From NCBI RefSeq assembly GCF_031987975.1, contig NZ_DALZYX010000008.1, positions 236,920 to 300,919 on the forward strand: a stretch of 64,000 nucleotides of DNA, read 5' to 3'. Every line of letters begins with the position of its first letter. The first letter of the stretch is position 1. A model generated the notes under the pieces. The model ran no database searches, had not been told where the DNA came from, and saw only the letters and a program-made list of their open reading frames with translations. The position numbers were made by a program, and so were the translations under genes. Of this stretch, positions 34,991 to 43,573 are shown piece after piece. The stretch comes from Pseudescherichia sp031987975. GTDB taxonomy: Bacteria > Pseudomonadota > Gammaproteobacteria > Enterobacterales > Enterobacteriaceae.

Positions 34991-35012
34991 GGTTAACAGG
35001 AACGATTTAACC
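34991..35012. promoter_or_regulatory. Candidate operator upstream of the phosphoketolase gene
   Basis: Inverted repeat GGTTAA (34991-34996) and TTAACC (35007-35012) ten bases apart. On the minus strand the centre reads TAAATCGTTCC, resembling the Cra (FruR) consensus TGAATCGnTTCA at about nine of twelve positions. This is pattern matching only. Confidence 0.3.
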
Positions 35013-35029
35013 TGATAACGGGAGAAAGC

Positions 35030-37423
35030 ATGACGCAATCTGCAACCGGCCACGATAACGACTTCACGTTACTGGATCGCTACTGGCGCGCCGCAAACTA
35101 CCTCTCCGTCGGCCAGATCTACCTGATGGATAACCCGCTGCTGCGCGAGCCGCTTAAGCCGGAACATATCAAGCCCCGCCTGCTCGGCCACTGGGGCACT
35201 ACGCCAGGACTGAACTTTATCTACGCACACCTCAACCGCGCTATCCGCCAGCGCGATCTGGATATGCTCTACGTCTGCGGTCCCGGCCACGGCGGCCCTG
35301 GCATGGTGGCGAACACCTGGCTTGAGGGCAGCTATAGCGAGATCTATCCCGACATCAGTGAAGACGCGCCGGGGATGCAGAAGCTGTTTAAGCAGTTTTC
35401 GTTTCCGGGCGGTATTCCCAGTCACGCCGCGCCGGAGACGCCTGGCTCCATCAACGAAGGGGGCGAGCTGGGCTACTCTCTCTCCCACGCCTTCGGAGCC
35501 GTATTTGATGCCCCCGACCTGATTGCCGCCTGTGTGATTGGCGACGGTGAAGCCGAGACCGGCCCGCTCGCCGCCAGCTGGCACGGGATCAAGTTTCTTA
35601 ATGCCGCCCGGGACGGGGCGGTGCTGCCCATTCTGCACCTCAACGGCTACAAGATCGCTAACCCAACCCTGCTGGCGCGTACCAGCGATGAGGATCTCAC
35701 CCAGCTGTTTCGCGGCTACGGCTACGATCCGGTCTTTGTCAGCGGACACGAGCCGGAGAAAATGCATCCGCAGATGGCCGAGGCGCTGGATAACGCCCTG
35801 GATAAAATCCGTGATTTCCAGCAGCGCGCCCGTCGGGGTGAAGCCGCTGAGTCGATACCGCGCTGGCCGATGATTATCCTGCGCAGCCCCAAAGGGTGGA
35901 CCGGCCCGCAGATCGTTGACGGCAAAAAGGTGGAAGGCTTCTGGCGCGCCCATCAGGTGCCGGTCTCCTCATGTCGGGAGAACGACGAGCATCGACAGAT
36001 CCTCGAGCGCTGGATGCGCAGCTACCAGCCGGAAGATCTCTTTGACGAGCAGGGGCGGCTTAAGCCCGAGCTAAAAGCGCTGGCACCTGAAGGTGACAAG
36101 CGGATGGGCGCTACTCCCTGGGCCAACGGTGGACGGCTCCGGCGCGAGCTGGTGACGCCCGAGCTGCGCGAGTTTGCTCTTGATATCGCCTCCCCCGGCG
36201 AGACCCAGGCGCAGTCTACAGAGGTGCTGGGGCGCTACCTGCGCGGCATCTTTACGCGCAACCCGGACAACTTCCGTCTCTTTGGTCCGGATGAGACCGC
36301 CTCCAACCGGCTGGGGGACGTGTTCGACGTCACTAACCGCACCTGGGAGGGAGAGATTGAGCCTTACGATGAGCAGCTCGCCCCGGATGGGCGGGTGATG
36401 GAGATCCTCAGCGAGCATCAGTGTCAGGGCTGGCTGGAGGGCTATCTGCTCACCGGTCGCCATGGCCTGTTTAACTGCTACGAGGCCTTTATCCATATCA
36501 TTGACTCAATGTTCAACCAGCACGCCAAGTGGCTGAAGGTAACGCGCAAGCTGCCGTGGCGCGAACCCGTCGCCTCGCTGAACTATCTGCTCTCGTCTCA
36601 CGTCTGGCGACAGGATCACAACGGCTACAGCCATCAGGATCCCGGCTTTATCGATCACGTCGCCAACAAGAAAGCCGATATCGTGCGCATCTATCTGCCA
36701 CCGGATGCTAACACCCTGCTTTGGGTGGCCGATCACTGCCTGAAAACCTGGGATCGCATCAACGTCATCGTCGCGGGCAAGCAGCCGGAACCGCAGTGGC
36801 TGACCATGGAGGAGGCGGCGAAGCACTGTGAAGTGGGGATGGGCATCTGGCCCTGGGCGGGCAATGAAGAGCCGGACAGAACGCCGGACGTCGTGATGGC
36901 CTGTGCCGGGGATGTTCCTACCATGGAGGCGCTGGCGGCAGTGGATCTGCTTCGCGGCTATCTGCCGGATCTCAGCGTGCGGGTGGTAAACGTGGTGGAT
37001 CTGATGGCGCTCCAGACCCAGGATCAGCATCCGCACGGGCTGAGCGACGAGGCGTTTGAGGCTATCTTCACCGCTGATAGGCCGGTGATCTTCGCCTTCC
37101 ACGGCTACCCGAGCCTGATCCATCGCCTGACCTATCACCGTAATAACCATCGCAATTTCCACGTACGCGGGTTTATGGAGGAAGGCACCACCACCACACC
37201 GTTTGACATGACGGTGATGAACGAGCTGGATCGCTTCCATCTGGCGCAGGAGGCGATCCTGCGGGTAGAGACGCTGGCGGGCAAGGCCGATGCGATCCTT
37301 GACGATTTACAGGAGAAGATCGCCGAGCATCACCGCTACGTACGCGAGCACGGGGAAGATCTGCCCGAGGTACGCAACTGGAAGTGGCCCTCGCAGCAGG
37401 GCAGCGGCGACGTGCCGGAGTAA
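35030..37423 (+). CDS. xfp: Xylulose-5-phosphate/fructose-6-phosphate phosphoketolase
   Basis: Thiamine-diphosphate enzyme that splits xylulose 5-phosphate (and often fructose 6-phosphate) with phosphate to acetyl phosphate plus a C3 or C4 aldose phosphate. 797 residues, normal for the family. Signatures: GPGHGGPGMVANTWLEGSYS, the first PROSITE-type signature EGGELGYSLSHAFG and the second CVIGDGEAETGP (ThDP/Mg site). The site LSSHVWRQDHNGYSHQDPG is also typical. Own ribosome-binding site (GGGAGA) 6 bases before ATG. Not found in E. coli K-12, which has yfcC here. The product is the AckA/Pta substrate, so the setting is coherent. Confidence 0.95.
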   Translation: MTQSATGHDNDFTLLDRYWRAANYLSVGQIYLMDNPLLREPLKPEHIKPRLLGHWGTTPGLNFIYAHLNRAIRQRDLDMLYVCGPGHGGPGMVANTWLEGSYSEIYPDISEDAPGMQKLFKQFSFPGGIPSHAAPETPGSINEGGELGYSLSHAFGAVFDAPDLIAACVIGDGEAETGPLAASWHGIKFLNAARDGAVLPILHLNGYKIANPTLLARTSDEDLTQLFRGYGYDPVFVSGHEPEKMHPQMAEALDNALDKIRDFQQRARRGEAAESIPRWPMIILRSPKGWTGPQIVDGKKVEGFWRAHQVPVSSCRENDEHRQILERWMRSYQPEDLFDEQGRLKPELKALAPEGDKRMGATPWANGGRLRRELVTPELREFALDIASPGETQAQSTEVLGRYLRGIFTRNPDNFRLFGPDETASNRLGDVFDVTNRTWEGEIEPYDEQLAPDGRVMEILSEHQCQGWLEGYLLTGRHGLFNCYEAFIHIIDSMFNQHAKWLKVTRKLPWREPVASLNYLLSSHVWRQDHNGYSHQDPGFIDHVANKKADIVRIYLPPDANTLLWVADHCLKTWDRINVIVAGKQPEPQWLTMEEAAKHCEVGMGIWPWAGNEEPDRTPDVVMACAGDVPTMEALAAVDLLRGYLPDLSVRVVNVVDLMALQTQDQHPHGLSDEAFEAIFTADRPVIFAFHGYPSLIHRLTYHRNNHRNFHVRGFMEEGTTTTPFDMTVMNELDRFHLAQEAILRVETLAGKADAILDDLQEKIAEHHRYVREHGEDLPEVRNWKWPSQQGSGDVPE

Positions 37424-37434
37424 GTTAAGGCATT

Positions 37435-37474
37435 AAAAAAGCCGGCCACTGCATGGCGTGGCCGGCTTGATGCT
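37435..37474. terminator. Bidirectional terminator between phosphoketolase gene and yfcD
   Basis: Ten-base-pair stem AGCCGGCCAC/GTGGCCGGCT (37440-37449 with 37458-37467). A run of A on the left makes a strong U tract for minus-strand yfcD transcripts; on the plus side TGATGCTTTT follows. Confidence 0.85.
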
Positions 37475-37485
37475 TTTATACAGGC

Positions 37486-38031
37486 CTACTCGGTTTCAGC
37501 CAGCTTCAGCGTATCGTTGTTGGCGTTGCGGCTCATCCACAGCGCCAGCGCCTTGAGCGAATCCGGCGTGAACTCATCGCAGCGGGCGGTGATCTCTTCC
37601 GGCGTCATCCAGATCGCTTCGCTGACCTCATCCTCCTGCAGGGCAAAAGGCCCATGGGAGACGCAGCTGAATAGCCCACCCCAGACGCGGCAGTGATCGT
37701 CTTCGTAGTAGAACTGCCCATGCTCGGCAAACGGCACACCGGCAATGCCCAACTCCTCTTCCGCTTCACGCCGTGCGGATTCCAGCATCCCCTCGTCCGC
37801 CTGCACTACGCCGCCCGCCGTCGCGTCCAGCAGGCCAGGCAGGTAGTCTTTTGTTTCGGTGCGACGCTGCACCAGAATTTTTCCCATGCCGTCATGCACG
37901 ACAATGTAGGTGGCGCGATGGCGCAAACACTGCGCGCGCATCTGTTCGCGACTGGCCTGCGCGATCACCTCGTTGTCCTCATTGACGATATCCACCCACT
38001 CCGTGCCTGTAAAATGACTCTGTTCCACCAT
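37486..38031 (-). CDS. yfcD: NUDIX hydrolase YfcD
   Basis: 181 residues (E. coli 180). Complete NUDIX box, GGVVQADEGMLESARREAEEELGI (family pattern Gx5Ex7REuxEExGu), in an isopentenyl-diphosphate-isomerase-like context (WVDIVNEDNEVIAQASREQMRAQ). Substrate is unknown. It follows yfcE on the same strand by about 56 bases. Confidence 0.94.
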   Translation of the reverse strand: MVEQSHFTGTEWVDIVNEDNEVIAQASREQMRAQCLRHRATYIVVHDGMGKILVQRRTETKDYLPGLLDATAGGVVQADEGMLESARREAEEELGIAGVPFAEHGQFYYEDDHCRVWGGLFSCVSHGPFALQEDEVSEAIWMTPEEITARCDEFTPDSLKALALWMSRNANNDTLKLAETE

Positions 38032-38087
38032 CGGAAAAACCTTCTCTGCATAGCGCTCTGGTGGCGCGTTTCTGGTTGAGAGCTAAC

Positions 38088-38639
38088 TTACGGATTAATG
38101 GCGACCTCTGCAATAATCCGTTGATCGTTCAGTGCGATTACGCGAAAAATACCGTCCTCAAACATACCGTAGCTCGCGGCGAAGCCCCCCTTCGGTATGC
38201 TCACCGAGCCGGGGTTGAAGTGAATAATCTCGCCGCGCTTTTCCGCCACCGGAATATGAGTATGACCGGAGATCAATACATCGCCAGCGGCGAGCGGTGG
38301 TAAATTTTCTGCATTATAGAGATGGCCGTGAGTCAAAAACAGCCGGGAATTATCCAATAATACCTGCTGCCAGGGGGCGGTGATAGGAAACGTGAGCAGC
38401 ATCTGATCCACTTCGCTGTCGCAGTTGCCGCGCACAGCGATGATTCGCGACGCCTGGGTGTTCAGCCGCTCGGCCACCTGTGCAGGCGCATACCCTTCCG
38501 GCAGCGCATTGCGCGGCCCGTGATTGAGCAGGTCGCCAAGGATCACCAGCCACTGCGCGCCGCTCTCGGCAAACAGCGCCAGCACGCGCTCCGTCGCTGG
38601 CAGCGAGCCGTGAATATCGGAGGCAAACATCAGCTTCAT
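38088..38639 (-). CDS. yfcE: Phosphodiesterase YfcE (calcineurin-like)
   Basis: Metal-dependent phosphodiesterase, 183 residues (E. coli 184). Binuclear-metal motifs in order: SDIHGS (Asp8, His10), GDLLNHGPR, GNCDSEVD and ISGHTHIP. The physiological substrate is uncertain; E. coli YfcE cleaves bis-pNPP in vitro. Confidence 0.95.
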   Translation of the reverse strand: MKLMFASDIHGSLPATERVLALFAESGAQWLVILGDLLNHGPRNALPEGYAPAQVAERLNTQASRIIAVRGNCDSEVDQMLLTFPITAPWQQVLLDNSRLFLTHGHLYNAENLPPLAAGDVLISGHTHIPVAEKRGEIIHFNPGSVSIPKGGFAASYGMFEDGIFRVIALNDQRIIAEVAINP

Positions 38640-38703
38640 CGCTTACACCCTTATCGTAAAGACATCCGCTCTATCATAATGGATCTGCCTGCGCTAAGCA
38701 GCT

Positions 38704-39342
38704 TCAGCGCACCGCAGAAAGTGCGATATAGCGCTGCACCGAGGAGCGCTGCCACTGGAAGGTAGCGTAGTCTACCAGGCGCTCCGGAACCTCGTCGCCG
38801 TTCAGCACCAGCCGGTTGAGCATCAGTGCCAGATCGGCGTCGGCAATGCACCACTCGCCAAACAGATTGGGATTGCCGTGGGTTAACAGCGCGCTGGCGA
38901 TGGTAAACAGTTTTTCAGCGCTCCGCTGGCCAGCCTCGCTGAGCGGTCCCTTCTTCGCACCGGCGAAGATCACGTCCGTTGAGCGCTCCTCGCGAATGGG
39001 CATCAAATCGCTGCGCAGCCAGGCCTGGATCTGCCGCGCCCGGGCGCGCTTCTGGATATCGTGAGGGTAGACACGCTCCCACTCCGGCGGCGCAAAGCGC
39101 TCTTCAAGATATTCGCTAATCGCCGAGGATTCCGTCATCTCAAAGCCGTCAATCTCCAGCAGCGGCACGCGGCGGCTGAGGCGATAGCCTTTCCACTCCG
39201 GGTGCAGGTGCTCCCCGCTGTTGAGATCGATGGTCTTTAGCGTAAACGGCAGTCCCTTTTCGTGCAGGGTGACGTATACCGACATGACGTAAGGAGAGAA
39301 AAAGTCCGCATCAGACCACAACGTTATTGCTGGCTCGCCCAT
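38704..39342 (-). CDS. yfcF: Glutathione S-transferase YfcF
   Basis: 212 residues starting MGEPAITLWSDADFF; E. coli YfcF (214) begins MSKPAITLWSDA, so the frame extension to 39420 is not conserved. N-terminal thioredoxin-like GST domain (SRRVPLLEIDGFEMTESSAI, cis-Pro and glutathione gamma-Glu site), then a helical C-terminal domain. E. coli YfcF has GST and peroxidase activity and helps in oxidative stress. Divergent from yfcG. Confidence 0.94.
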   Translation of the reverse strand: MGEPAITLWSDADFFSPYVMSVYVTLHEKGLPFTLKTIDLNSGEHLHPEWKGYRLSRRVPLLEIDGFEMTESSAISEYLEERFAPPEWERVYPHDIQKRARARQIQAWLRSDLMPIREERSTDVIFAGAKKGPLSEAGQRSAEKLFTIASALLTHGNPNLFGEWCIADADLALMLNRLVLNGDEVPERLVDYATFQWQRSSVQRYIALSAVR

Positions 39343-39475
39343 GGTATCCTCATTGAATTGTCGAATTTCATCTAAAATATAGCGTCCTGTGCGGGCTGTC
39401 ACTGCCTGAAAATCCCGCATCTCCCGGCAGCGCCTATACTCCTGTGTGCGACTTTATTCCCAGACAGGAGTTGAG

Positions 39476-40105
39476 ATGATCGATCTCTATTACGCCCCCA
39501 CCCCTAACGGTCACAAAATTACGCTGTTTCTGGAGGAGGCGGAGCTGGATTACCGCCTGATCCGTGTTGATATCAGCAAAGGCGATCAGTTCCGCCCCGA
39601 TTTTCTGGAGATCTCGCCGAATAATAAAATTCCGGCCATCGTTGACCATGCCCCTGCTGACGGCGGCGCGCCGCTTAGCCTGTTTGAGTCTGGGGAGATC
39701 CTGCTCTATCTGGCAGAGAAGAGTGGCAAGCTGCTCAGCGGCGAGCTGCGCGAGCGACATCTGACGCTGCAGTGGCTCTTCTGGCAGGTGGGCGGCCTGG
39801 GTCCAATGCTGGGACAAAACCACCACTTTAACTACTTTGCGCCCAAGCCGGTGCCTTATGCTATCGAACGTTTTCAGGTCGAAACGCAGCGTCTCTACAG
39901 CGTGATGAACAAGCGGCTGGAGCGCGTGCCCTGGCTCGGGGGTGAGCACTACAGCATTGCCGATATCGCCGCCTGGCCGTGGATCAACTCCCATGAACGC
40001 CAGCGGATCAACCTCGCCAGCTACCCAGCGGTGAACAACTGGTTCGAGCGCATTCGTACCCGGCCGGCCACCCTGCGTGCGATGCAAAAAATTACGCAGA
40101 GCTAA
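39476..40105 (+). CDS. yfcG: Disulfide-bond oxidoreductase YfcG (GST-like)
   Basis: 209 residues starting MIDLYYAPTPNGHKITLF, matching E. coli YfcG; the longer frame from 39446 includes a cistron leader with AGGAG that serves as ribosome-binding site. Nu-class GST fold with the thiol-site Thr9/Asn11 (TPNGHK), cis-Pro NKIPAIVD and FESGEIL. E. coli YfcG has disulfide reductase activity using glutathione. C-terminus is shorter than E. coli (215). Confidence 0.94.
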   Translation: MIDLYYAPTPNGHKITLFLEEAELDYRLIRVDISKGDQFRPDFLEISPNNKIPAIVDHAPADGGAPLSLFESGEILLYLAEKSGKLLSGELRERHLTLQWLFWQVGGLGPMLGQNHHFNYFAPKPVPYAIERFQVETQRLYSVMNKRLERVPWLGGEHYSIADIAAWPWINSHERQRINLASYPAVNNWFERIRTRPATLRAMQKITQS

Positions 40106-40179
40106 CCCACGCGTCCGCATGGGCTAGCCGTTTAACCTCGTGTATGATAAGGCCGTTCACTACACAGAGGGAGTTTGCT

Positions 40180-40542
40180 ATGTCGCAGCCAGACGCTGTC
40201 ATTAGAATAAAAAATTTGCGCCTGAGAACCTTTATCGGCATCAAAGACGAGGAGATTGCCAATCGCCAGGACGTTGTAGTCAACGTAGCGATCCACTACC
40301 CCGCGGACAAAGCGCGGGCCAGCGAAGATATCAACGATGCGCTGAACTACCGGACGATCACCAAAAATATCATTCAGCATATTGAAAACAATCGCTTCTT
40401 CCTGCTGGAAAAATTAACCCAGGATGTGCTCGATATCGCACGGGAACATCACTGGGTCACATATGCTGAAGTAGAGATCGATAAACTTTACGCGCTACGG
40501 TATGCCGACTCGGTGTCGATGAGCATGAGCTGGCGACGATAA
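40180..40542 (+). CDS. folX: Dihydroneopterin triphosphate 2'-epimerase FolX
   Basis: Pterin-branch epimerase, FolB-like T-fold enzyme forming dihydromonapterin triphosphate. 120 residues starting MSQPDAVIRIKNLRLRTFIGIKDEE; extension to 40144 is not conserved. The T-fold Glu-anchor region is in HHWVTYAEVEIDKL. yfcH follows by 19 bases, so they are likely co-transcribed. Confidence 0.95.
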   Translation: MSQPDAVIRIKNLRLRTFIGIKDEEIANRQDVVVNVAIHYPADKARASEDINDALNYRTITKNIIQHIENNRFFLLEKLTQDVLDIAREHHWVTYAEVEIDKLYALRYADSVSMSMSWRR

Positions 40543-40561
40543 GCGCAGCCCTGGAGGTTGC

Positions 40562-41455
40562 ATGAGGATTTTGATTACCGGCGGTACCGGCCTGATTGGC
40601 AGCCATCTTGTCCCCCGCCTGCTGGCGTTGGGGCATTCGGTGACGGTGATCACCCGCAACCCCGAGCGGGCGCGTCAGAAGTTGGGCAATGGCGTCACCT
40701 TCAGCCAGGGGCTTGACGATCGTCACGATCTTAACGACATCGATGCGGTCATTAACCTGGCGGGGGAGCCTATCGCCGACAAGCGCTGGACTGAGGAGCA
40801 AAAGGCGCGTCTGTGCAATAGCCGCTGGCAGATCACCCAGAAGCTGGTGGATCTGATCAAGGCCAGCGACACGCCTCCCTCAGTGCTGATCTCCGGCTCG
40901 GCGACGGGCTATTACGGCGATCTCGGCGAGGTGGTGGTTACCGAAGAGGAGCCGCCGCATAACGAGTTTACCCACAAGCTCTGCGCCCGCTGGGAGCAGA
41001 TCGCCTGCGGCGCGCTGAGCGATCGCACCCGCGTCTGCCTGCTGCGTACCGGCGTGGTTTTCGCGCCGAAAGGCGGCGTGCTGGCGAAGATGCTGCCGGT
41101 GTTTCGCCTCGGCCTCGGCGGCCCGATCGGCAACGGAAGGCAGTACCTGGCCTGGATCCATATCGATGATATGGTTAACGGCATTATCTGGCTGCTGGAT
41201 AACGATTTGCGCGGCCCCTTTAATATGGTCTCCCCCTACCCGGTACACAACGAGCGCTTTGCCCACGCCCTCGGCCACGCCCTGCACCGCCCTGCTTTTA
41301 TGCGCGCCCCGGCCAGCGCCGTGCGGCTACTGATGGGCGAATCCTCAGTGCTGGTGCTCGGCGGTCAGCGCGCCCTGCCCAAACGTCTCGAGGCCTCCGG
41401 GTTTGGTTTTCGCTGGTACGATCTGGATGAGGCGCTTGCGGATGTCTTGCGCTGA
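40562..41455 (+). CDS. yfcH: Epimerase-family SDR protein YfcH (SDR39U1-like)
   Basis: 297 residues with an N-terminal Rossmann NAD(P) motif MRILITGGTGLIGSHL, a central DAVINLAGEPIADKRW and a C-terminal DUF1731-type region (RALPKRLEASGFGFRW). Function in vivo is unclear; the typical Tyr-x3-Lys triad of SDRs is not obvious, as in other SDR39U1 proteins. Confidence 0.94.
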   Translation: MRILITGGTGLIGSHLVPRLLALGHSVTVITRNPERARQKLGNGVTFSQGLDDRHDLNDIDAVINLAGEPIADKRWTEEQKARLCNSRWQITQKLVDLIKASDTPPSVLISGSATGYYGDLGEVVVTEEEPPHNEFTHKLCARWEQIACGALSDRTRVCLLRTGVVFAPKGGVLAKMLPVFRLGLGGPIGNGRQYLAWIHIDDMVNGIIWLLDNDLRGPFNMVSPYPVHNERFAHALGHALHRPAFMRAPASAVRLLMGESSVLVLGGQRALPKRLEASGFGFRWYDLDEALADVLR

Positions 41456-41469
41456 ATCGTTAAAATAAA

Positions 41470-41496
41470 TAGCACCATTTTATCATTCTGGTGCTA
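41470..41496. promoter_or_regulatory. Perfect inverted repeat upstream of the GNAT gene
   Basis: Eight-base arms TAGCACCA (41470-41477) and TGGTGCTA (41489-41496) around 11 AT-rich bases, between yfcH and the GNAT gene. Possible operator, or a weak terminator of yfcH without U tract. Not an NtrC site by spacing. Confidence 0.4.
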
Positions 41497-41522
41497 ATGT
41501 AAATAACCTATTCACCAGATTA

Positions 41523-42059
41523 ATGATTTCAATGCCTACGCTGACGACTTCACGCCTGATCCTCTCCCAATTTCAGGAGTCTGACTGGCCTTTTTTCCTG
41601 CGCCTGCGCCGCGATCCGGCGATTATGCGCTTTATGGCGGATATTGCCTCACAGGAGGATATTCGTCGGGTATTTGACGCACGCTTAATCGATACAGGCG
41701 CCTTTGTTATTCGCCAGCAGGGAATAGCGACCCCGGTCGGGGATATTGGCTTGAGCAGGTCAGCGGAAAATCGGCAGGAGGCAGACGTCGGCTATAGCAT
41801 TGCCACCTACGCCCAGGGTCAGGGCTACGCCAGCGAAGCATTGAATGCTGTTTGTCACTACGCGTTTAACGAGGCGGACATCACAGCGCTGAACGCATGG
41901 GTGCTGGCGGGCAATACGGGTTCACAGCGCGTGCTGGAGAAGCTGGGGTTTAATCGGGTGGAGATGCTGCAGAAGGTCTATCGTCTGAACGGCGTGTTTC
42001 ACGATGACTGGGTCTACCGTCTGACTGCGCAGGAGTTTAGTTCAGCCCTCCCCGGTTAA
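41523..42059 (+). CDS. GNAT-family N-acetyltransferase (RimJ/RimL-like)
   Basis: 178 residues from the ATG at 41523; Met4 (41532) is an equally possible start because TLTTSRLILSQF aligns as the usual RimJ/RimL N-terminus. Acetyl-CoA loop motif QGQGYASEAL and motif B GNTGSQRVLEKLGF are clear. Substrate cannot be inferred. E. coli has a different gene (rpnB/yfcI) in this place, so this is accessory. Convergent with hisP; the stop lies inside a short inverted repeat (42045-42050/42063-42068). Confidence 0.85.
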   Translation: MISMPTLTTSRLILSQFQESDWPFFLRLRRDPAIMRFMADIASQEDIRRVFDARLIDTGAFVIRQQGIATPVGDIGLSRSAENRQEADVGYSIATYAQGQGYASEALNAVCHYAFNEADITALNAWVLAGNTGSQRVLEKLGFNRVEMLQKVYRLNGVFHDDWVYRLTAQEFSSALPG

Positions 42060-42075
42060 GGAGAGGGCCGGAAGG

Positions 42076-42849
42076 CTACTTCAGCGAACCTTTCAGGAAC
42101 TGCTGCAGGCGCGGGCTTTGCGGATTGTCAAACAGCGCCTCCGGTCTGCCCTCCTCCTCAATTTTCCCCTGATGCAGGAAGATGACGTGGGAAGAGACGT
42201 GCCGAGCAAAGCCCATCTCATGGGTCACCACCACCATGGTTTTCCCCTCCTCCGCCAGCTGCTGCATGATGCGCAGCACTTCACCCACCAGCTCAGGATC
42301 CAGCGCGGAGGTCGGCTCGTCAAATAGCAGCACCTCAGGCTCCATCGCCAGCGCGCGGGCAATAGAGACGCGCTGCTGCTGGCCGCCGGAGAGGTGCACC
42401 GGGTATTTAGCCTGAGCGCGCTCGTCGATGCCTACCTTCGCCAGATACTTCACCGCCCGCTCACGGGCCTCCTGCTTGCTTAGCCCCAGCACCTGAATTG
42501 GCGCCTCCATCACGTTCTCCAGCACCGTCATGTGGCTCCAGAGGTTAAAGTGCTGGAAAACCATGGTCAGACGGGTGCGCAGCAAGCGTAGCTGATGTTT
42601 GTCAGCCACCTTCAGCTGGCCGTCTTTATCCCGTACCAGGGTGATATTCTGTCCGCTAACCACAATCGAGCCTTCGCTCGGCTTCTCGAGGAAGTTGATG
42701 CAGCGCAGGAAAGTACTCTTGCCGGATCCGGACGAGCCAATAATGCTGATCACATCGCCCGCGTTCGCCTGCAGCGATACTCCTTTCAGCACCTCGTGTT
42801 CGCCGTAGCGCTTGTGCAGATCTGTAACGTTTAATTTATTCTCGGACAT
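42076..42849 (-). CDS. hisP: Histidine/LAO ABC transporter ATP-binding subunit HisP
   Basis: 257 residues. Walker A GSSGSGKST, Q-loop VFQHFNLWSH, signature LSGGQQQR, Walker B VLLFDEPTSALDP and the switch His in VVVTHEMGF are all present. HisP forms the ATPase pair on HisQ/HisM for histidine (HisJ) and lysine/arginine/ornithine (ArgT) uptake. Lies 7 bases after hisM; last gene of the operon. Confidence 0.97.
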   Translation of the reverse strand: MSENKLNVTDLHKRYGEHEVLKGVSLQANAGDVISIIGSSGSGKSTFLRCINFLEKPSEGSIVVSGQNITLVRDKDGQLKVADKHQLRLLRTRLTMVFQHFNLWSHMTVLENVMEAPIQVLGLSKQEARERAVKYLAKVGIDERAQAKYPVHLSGGQQQRVSIARALAMEPEVLLFDEPTSALDPELVGEVLRIMQQLAEEGKTMVVVTHEMGFARHVSSHVIFLHQGKIEEEGRPEALFDNPQSPRLQQFLKGSLK

Positions 42850-42856
42850 CGTATTC

Positions 42857-43573
42857 TCAGTGCGTCGAAGAAGGTTTCACATGCTTCAGCCAGCGTTTTT
42901 CCGCTTTGCGGAACAGGCTGATCAAAACATAGGAGATGATCAGGTACAGCACGGCGGCGATACCAAATGCGGTAAAGGGCTGGTAGGTAGCCGAGTTAAT
43001 ATCACGCGCAATTTTCAGCAGATCCGGGACGGTGGCGGTAAAGGCCAGCGCCGTGGAGTGCAGCATCAGGATCACTTCGTTGCTGTAGGCTGGCAGCGCA
43101 ATGCGCAGCGCCGACGGCAGAATAATGCAGCGGTACATCTTCACCGATGAGAAGCCGTAGGCTCGCGCTGCCTCGATCTCACCGTGTGGCACCGAGCGGA
43201 TCGCCCCGGCAAAAATCTCGGTGGTGTAGGCGCAGGTGTTAAGGGTTAACGCCAGCACCGTACAGTTCAGGCCGCTGCGGAAAAAAGCGTTCAGCAGCTC
43301 CGTACCCTTCACAATCTCCAGCGTGTACATTCCGGAGTAGAAGACCAGCAGCTGGACGTAGAGCGGCGTACCGCGAAAAACGTAGGTAAAGAGCCAGATC
43401 GGAAAGCGGATAAATTTATTGCTGGAGACGCGCCCGATGGCGAGAAACAGCGCGAGGACGCCGCCCATCACCACCGATAAGATCAGCAGCCAGAGGGTGA
43501 TCGCCACGCCAGTAAAGCGATAGCCGTCGGTCCACAGCAGGGCGCGCCAGTACTCCTGAATTATCTCGATCAC
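42857..43573 (-). CDS. hisM: Histidine/LAO ABC transporter permease HisM
   Basis: Inner-membrane permease, 238 residues, about five helices. The EAA loop that docks HisP is visible as EIEAARAYGFSSVKMYRCIILPSA. Overlaps the end of hisQ by four bases, giving coupled synthesis of the two permease halves. Confidence 0.96.
   Translation of the reverse strand: MIEIIQEYWRALLWTDGYRFTGVAITLWLLILSVVMGGVLALFLAIGRVSSNKFIRFPIWLFTYVFRGTPLYVQLLVFYSGMYTLEIVKGTELLNAFFRSGLNCTVLALTLNTCAYTTEIFAGAIRSVPHGEIEAARAYGFSSVKMYRCIILPSALRIALPAYSNEVILMLHSTALAFTATVPDLLKIARDINSATYQPFTAFGIAAVLYLIISYVLISLFRKAEKRWLKHVKPSSTH

Noticed and set aside
41470..41496. NtrC binding site interpretation of TAGCACCA...TGGTGCTA
   Set aside because: NtrC sites have the GCACC/GGTGC arms only a few bases apart; here the spacing is 11 bases, so it was kept only as an unassigned palindrome.
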